In this document: piece after piece, positions 58,801 to 64,000 of the stretch | Layout: each line of letters opens with the position of its first letter | How positions within the stretch are numbered: position 1 is the first letter of the stretch | Program-made: the position numbers and the translations under genes | Source: Nymphaea colorata | Taxonomy: Eukaryota; Streptophyta; Magnoliopsida; Nymphaeales; Nymphaeaceae | Length of the DNA stretch: 64,000 nt | Assembly: GCF_008831285.2 (NCBI RefSeq) | Contig: NC_045142.1 | Location: 7,724,713-7,788,712 of the forward strand | Direction: 5' to 3' | Notes under the pieces: generated by a model | Told to the model about the DNA's origin: nothing | Database searches by the model: none | Seen by the model: the letters and a program-made list of their open reading frames with translations, nothing else

Positions 58801-58811
58801 ACTGCTTGTTT

Positions 58812-58980
58812 AAAGGGCGGAGTCAGAAATTTTTTATGAGGAGGGAAACTAAAGTTTCTAACTATCATTTTTTAAAATTTTTATACAAAAAAGGTAAAAC
58901 TTTCTAAAATTTACATGTAAATTAGAAAAAAATTAAGGTGGGTGAGGGCTCATGCGGGCCCTACCTTGGCTCCGCCCCTG
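58812..58980. mobile_element. CAGGGG-family MITE with perfect target duplication
   Basis: 169 bp from aaagggcggagtcag to ggctccgcccctg, flanked by gcttgttt on both sides (58804-58811, 58981-58988). Confidence 0.9.
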
Positions 58981-58999
58981 GCTTGTTTGGTTGGAAGGA

Positions 59000-60590
59000 A
59001 ATGAGCGGAAAAGGAGGCAAAGGAAGAGGAGATGATGTTCGGATGGAGTGAAGGAAAGGATGGAAAGGAAAGGTTTATGAAAAAGTATGTTTGGTTAGGA
59101 GGTAAAAGAAAGTAACATAGTTCTGCCTCTCTCTCTTTCTTCTTCTTCTTCGTCTTCTTCTTTCATTTTCCATCCACGCATTAAAAATCCCTCCCTTCTT
59201 CATCCATCCAAACAGAGTGTAAATTTTTAGCCAGCACATTTACAGCAACTTATGAGTGAAAAGAAAGAAGTGGACAAGCGAGCCATGTCCATTTGATTTG
59301 TTTGGTATATACAAGAGAAACGGGAAATGGCCAAATTTCAACAGATAGTGGAGAAGCTTATTGTGCTAAGAAGGAGTGCACTGGTTTCCTTTGTCATATT
59401 CACATCTGGTACCTGACATGTGATATCTTTTGGATCTAGTCGTGTTTGGTTCGGCCGAGTGGCCCAGCCAGAAATTTCTGTCTAAGGGGCACTAGTAGTT
59501 TAAATTTTAAATTTTAAGGAGCCCTTGTATACAAATAAATAAAGATTAAGGGGGTAACCAAGGCAATTTTAGTGGGTAGCTACACTCAATGGCTCTCATC
59601 AACCCACACCTAACTCTGCTGCTGGGCTCGACGGATATTATAATGCCTGATTTTATAAGTGAATTAAGACAGAGGAAAGAAAGTCTCAGTATCAAAATGT
59701 GCGGCGGAAACACATCTCCATACTAGTCTCTTAAATTTCTTGATTTTTAAATTAACATCGTTTTATATATATATATATGTATGTGCGTGTGTCCCACTAT
59801 ATATGAGTATTTTTAAATGAGTGTTTCTTCAATCAAACTTTCTTGCTCCGCCACCCAGAAGAGGCCTTGCCCTCTCCCCCTCCCCAAAACCCAACGTAAC
59901 CTAAGATTTTCAAATACATGTAAAAATTTTGAAAATTTTCAACTTGTACACATGAAATTTTTGGAAAACGAATGGACCTTGTTCGACCTTGTCGAACAAT
60001 GCTTCAATAATTTTATTATTTTTATTTTTGGAGTTCCTGTTCTTCATTGGTTACATTTTTCTTCAAACAAAAACAAGTCTTAGTTTTCCAAAAAAAAAAA
60101 AATTGTTTACAAGTCCTATTAAGGGGGACTCTATGGAAAGTTAAGCTTTCATCAATCTCTCTTCTCCTGATATTTATTTATAGTCATCTTCATTTTTCAA
60201 AAGACAAAATGTTAGCTCTACCCCTTGTCCCAAGGTCCAAGGCTGCTTCGGGGCCTAGGTGATCATATGGTATACCTTCAATTTGAGTGTTATGCATGTG
60301 AACCCCTTAAGCCAACCAGCTATGCTACCCCTCCGAGTGAGCTCATTATATGGTTATGCTACTAAAATAAGTTGCATTGGCGTTCCTAAAAACTCAGATT
60401 TTTCACTTGCACAATGTTGGAATATGTTATGTATGGATTATTCTGAAATGATCTACTAATGTGTTTACAAGCCAATATTTCAATATTTCATGTGATTTGA
60501 TCTCCGTGCTTGGTAAGAAGACGCTAAGAGCTCGACACAGAAATTATCCTTATCAATATATGGCCTTAAATTTTCATATGCAACTCAAGA
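59000..60590. other. gene-free stretch
   Basis: 59000-59115 is rich in ggaaagga words. About 59460-59600 is a decayed CAGGGG-type repeat (gcccagccagaaattt, aaggggcacta). A TA run lies at 59763-59780. No gene. Confidence 0.5.
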
Positions 60591-60606
60591 TCACTCTGGA
60601 CGCATG

Positions 60607-60795
60607 CAGGGGCGGAGCCAGGATTTTCTTTAGAGGCGGGCCGATAGTCCAACCTCTGAACCTGGGTAGGGCCAAATTGAATTCAAATCCAAAAAATACA
60701 TGGCGTAATTAAAAAATTATATTTTTTCCATAAATTTGTTTTTCCATTGGCCAGGGTGGAGCCATGGCCTAGGCGCCCCCCTCCCTCCGCCCATG
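60607..60795. mobile_element. CAGGGGCGGAGCC MITE with perfect target duplication
   Basis: 189 bp from caggggcggagccagg to ccctccgcccatg, flanked by gacgcatg on both sides (60599-60606, 60796-60803). It is the best-preserved copy of the family here. Confidence 0.93.
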
Positions 60796-60839
60796 GACGC
60801 ATGATCCCTTGCGACTTTGGTGATCTTCAGTTATATTCC

Positions 60840-60975
60840 TCGTTATCTAGCCATGCCGGGCCAACCAAATAGTTCAGGCCCGCCTCGAACCCAACCAGGT
60901 CCAGGCTTACCAAGATAAGGCAGCCTGGCTATATAGAATTGGGCCCAGACCATGCCTATTGCAATCTGAAAATGT
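60840..60975. repeat. GGGCC-type repeat fragment
   Basis: Contains catgccgggccaaccaaa, caggcccgcctcgaac and attgggcccagaccatgcc. Confidence 0.5.
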
Positions 60976-61019
60976 TGAACGTGCCAATTAGCAGGAGTAC
61001 CATAGATCGGCGGAACCAG

Positions 61020-61454
61020 TAGGGATGTCAATGGATTAACTTTAAATTGGATATACCATTAATCATATTTACTTTCTCGAATATTCACATATTGAGAAAA
61101 AAAAAATCAGATTTGAATATGAATAAAAGAAAAAAGTCATATCTAAGTCCAAATTTTGAAATCCATTTTCACAATCCAAATCTGATTTTTATATTTATGT
61201 CTAAATCCAGATCCGAATTTTGTCAATTTTCAAAATATAAGTCCACTCGATATAAGAAGTAAATATGATCCTAATCCGTATCTAAATCAGATCAAATATT
61301 TATGTATATCTAAATCCAAATCTGATCGGATGTCACTTCTGAAATCAGAATCCCGACTGATTTGTTAATCGGAGATTAAATTTTTTTCATATCTAATTCT
61401 TTTGAATCGGTTCATTCAGATATCCAATCCAAATCAGATATATTAACATTCCAA
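61020..61454. mobile_element. TAGGGATGTCAAT MITE
   Basis: From tagggatgtcaatggatt to atattaacattcca, with the usual gattggatat and tccgaat words. Flanks do not form a clear duplication. Confidence 0.8.
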
Positions 61455-61459
61455 ACAAC

Positions 61460-62190
61460 TTGACGTGATTATTTGGACACACTTTTGGAAATTTTGCCTT
61501 GTCAATGGTCATGTTCCATCCCCATATGATGCAAACACTGGAAATGTGTTCCATCTGAGGTTCCGGATGAGTAATTCCACCATCTCCAATGGGCCCTAAG
61601 ACCCTCCACCTGGATCAACCCACGCGGGTTCTAGGCTGTGTCGGTGCCTTGGTTAGAGCCCGCGTTGCAGGGAAGCGAACATGGGATACATTAAAAGTTG
61701 TTCCATGTGATGAGAGACACATTGTCGCAAGCAAGAACTACCTCAGCAAACCTTGGGCACCCTATTTCGATGTGTGTGAAAAATCATTTTTTCTGAAACG
61801 ATTTGAGAACCGTGGATTTAAGATCAGACCTTCTCTCCTTCACGATTTATACCTTTTATGAATACAAAAAAGGTTTAAAAAATGATCTTAAATATGGATC
61901 TTGAGGCAATAAAATAGGGAGTTGAGCTCTCATCAGTTTGCATTGGAAGTGTGGATCTTAGGTCTGATCTAAGATCATTAGTTTCATACTTTTGTCACAT
62001 TAGATCCACATCAGTTCCATGGATTTCAAATCCGAAGTAATCAAACGTGTCTTAAGTTCTTAACGAAGTTACATATGAAGAAATTGTGGAATTAAATGTG
62101 GATTGAGGCATAAGTAAAGATGTGGATTGACGCATAAGTAAAGAAGTTTAGGTCCACGTACTCATGCATTAAAGTACCAGAGCACCTTTT
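61460..62190. other. gene-free stretch with a 90-codon frame
   Basis: The plus-strand frame 61589-61861 has no recognisable motif. A block at 61880-62055 resembles 7140-7345. A small duplication (atgtggattga.gcataagtaaaga) lies at about 62097-62145. Confidence 0.45.
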
Positions 62191-62194
62191 GGGG

Positions 62195-62353
62195 CAGTAG
62201 CGGAGTTACTGTGTGACTGACATGGACCACTGCCCACGCCAGCCCCTAAAATCTTATATTATGATTAAGTTGTAGCTAGGTCCAGCCACATGTACTGCCC
62301 ACAACAGACTTGAGTCAGTGCCCTGCAGTCAAAAGTTTCTGGCTCCGCCACTG
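62195..62353. mobile_element. CAGTGGCGGAGCC MITE with perfect target duplication
   Basis: 159 bp from cagtagcggagttac to ggctccgccactg, flanked by ttttgggg on both sides (62187-62194, 62354-62361). It shares its ccactgcccacgccagcc block with 44513 and 44755. Confidence 0.92.
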
Positions 62354-62399
62354 TTTTGGGGAATGTCAGTACGTGAAATGGATCGGATCTAAGATAGTT

Positions 62400-62810
62400 A
62401 AGACAAAACGCGTTTTTTTCAAAAAAAAACTCACAAAATTTGATAAATTAAATGGCCATTTAAAACTTTAAAAAACAGCATTTTTTGGAAAAAAAAATTA
62501 AAAACAAAAAAAATGTGTTTTTAACCCAATTTTAACGTTTTTTAACTTTTTTTATTTTTTCAGTTTTTTTAATGCCAAAGAGTTTTTTAATTTTCTATTT
62601 TTTATTTGTTACAAATCTACTTATCTTTTGAATCTTTGATGTTTATGCTATTAGTTTCTCACTTATTTTATTTTTTCTTCATTTTTAGTTTTTTAAAATT
62701 TTAAAAAATTTACCGTATTTTTTTCACTTATTTCAAGTTTGTTGTATTATACCCGAGAATAACTTCACCGTCTAAAAGTTCAAGACATTATTTGTGATTA
62801 TGAGCTAAAC
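62400..62810. mobile_element. MITE with 'ccatagtcacaaa' ends, copy 3 (reverse, eroded)
   Basis: The order is the reverse of copies 1 and 2: gcgttttt / caaatctacttatctttt / aacttcaccgtc..aaagtt, ending ttatttgtgattatga. Confidence 0.6.
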
Positions 62811-62814
62811 ATAT

Positions 62815-63710
62815 ATGATCATGAGGCCCAGCTCGAATTGATGGCACAGCAACTCATACCAAATCCATGTCCATTTGCAAACGAAGATTGCAAGGTAAAA
62901 GGTACTGGTAATGGAGAAAAGGGGGAAATAAATATGAGATGACTATTCGAACGTTAATTTAGAACGTCCATTTATAGTGATTTACTTACGTACTAAAATT
63001 CATGATAATTTGTAGGTGGACATATCTAAACACCCAAGAACTTTCAAAAAATGCTCATTGATCATCACATTGGTTAATTTCTTGATATTTGCAATAAACA
63101 ATGTAGATAAACAAGGGAAATTTTCAAAAATGCACGTAAATATTTGGCAATAATAACAAATGATTTGTTCGACATTATTAAAAATGTGCTTAAAAGTCTT
63201 TTCATTGTTAATTAGAAAGATCCATATGATTATTTCTGTTAACTCAACTCTTTAAAGAGTGAAAATTCTGCCCTTTAAAAAACGACATGAAAAAGCTCAT
63301 AATCTGGTACTCTGACTGTGACATCTAGATTTTCCTTAGCCAACTTTCTAGCACGTAGTAATAAATTAAAAAAAAACATTTTTTAACTATTTAAAATATG
63401 AATTTAAAGAAAAAACTACTCAATTGAACATAGTTAATCATGTATTTATATTATTAAATATAGTTGAAGAGAAAGTGCAAATTGAGTGACCCGGGAGATC
63501 ATTTATTCCTTCTTGAGGGCATTTTAGTCATTCCACCATATGGTCAAGTATACATCGCAAAATATTATCGTATTATACCAGTGCAAAATTCATGATTTTT
63601 TTAACATTTACGCCGAAAAATAAATTAGGTGTGTTTCGCATCACATACGCCCATGCAGTTTTTTCAAAATTTCCAAACAACCGCTACTCAGGCCTTAGCA
63701 GATTCTTTGG
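62815..63710. other. gene-free AT-rich stretch
   Basis: Nothing is recognised apart from ttttagtcatt-type sequence near 63520 shared with 28060 and 50100. Confidence 0.55.
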
Positions 63711-63716
63711 TCCACC

Positions 63717-64000
63717 TAGTGGTGAACACGAGCAGAGTCGAGCCCGAGTTCAGTCAGCTGGAGCTCGGCTCACTAATGAAACCTCGAGCTCGAATCGGCT
63801 GGAGCTCTAGAATAGCTCGATGGAAGCAGCTTGAGCTCTACTCGACAATTACGTGTTGAGCTCAAGTTCGACTCGATTATGCCTCGACAAACTCGTTTGA
63901 ATAGAATTGATATTCATCATTACGTGTTGAGCTCGAGTTCGACTCGATTAAGGCTCGACAAACTCATAAGTTTGTTTGAATATATCGACTTGATTAAGGC
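63717..64000. mobile_element. CTCGAG-rich hAT-type MITE, cut by the window end
   Basis: Starts tagtggtgaacacgagc and is filled with gagctcg words. It has an internal 71-bp duplication (ttacgtgttgagctc at 63849 and 63920). Confidence 0.7.

Noticed and set aside
61589-61861. 90-codon plus-strand open frame
   Set aside because: No motif was recognised; kept only as a note in the gene-free stretch.
1-64000. CRISPR array, bacterial operon, or phage system
   Set aside because: All regular repeats seen are microsatellites, tandem duplications or plant MITEs; spliced genes and plant retrotransposons show a plant nuclear genome.
1-64000. Intact tRNA, rRNA or snoRNA genes
   Set aside because: The only tRNA-like signal is a B-box word near 28647 without an A box or a cloverleaf.

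Overview
This is nuclear DNA from a flowering plant. The evidence is spliceosomal introns with GT/AG borders, plant-type Ty1/copia, Ty3/gypsy and L1-like LINE relics, many hAT-type MITEs, long TA/GA/TC microsatellites, and a plant UDP-glycosyltransferase with a PSPG box. The background is strongly AT-rich while the one intact gene is strongly GC-rich. The species cannot be fixed from the sequence.

Only two cellular genes are supported. (1) A split gene on the minus strand, 20386 down to 13694, for the RNase P/MRP protein POP4 (Rpp29). Six coding exons with matching phases were reconstructed. Intron 3 (3.8 kb) holds a broken Ty3/gypsy element, and the last coding exon was not found. (2) An intact intronless UDP-glycosyltransferase at 48153-49532 (+), 459 residues, nearest to the UGT79/UGT91 type, with an unusual PSPG core and a TATA box 85-90 bp upstream of its ATG.

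Layout: 1-1.9 kb, 3' end of a copia element and LTR start; 1.9-4.7 kb, broken LINE; 4.8-13.7 kb, mostly unrecognised AT-rich DNA with microsatellites, tandem duplications and an ATCGTA-rich MITE; 13.7-20.4 kb, POP4; 21.6-22 kb, a possible PPR relic; 23.8-26.3 kb, GA-rich stretches and a long TA tract; 27-31.5 kb, MITEs and a diverged tandem segmental duplication; 32-38 kb, MITEs and a fragment of an organellar group II intron (domains V and VI) near 35.2 kb; 39-40 kb, a fold-back repeat and a second LINE relic; 40-48 kb, dense MITEs; 48-49.5 kb, the UGT; 50.2-55.7 kb, two degenerate minus-strand copia elements, one split by inserted repeats; 56-64 kb, MITE-rich DNA with no gene.

Most of the non-genic structure is explained by about six families of short inverted-repeat elements. 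Several copies keep perfect or near-perfect 8-bp target duplications, the mark of the hAT superfamily. Nothing in the window forms a novel multi-gene system. The points most worth following are the POP4 gene, the divergent PSPG box of the UGT, the group II intron fragment, the 39-kb fold-back, and duplicated non-genic segments upstream of the UGT.
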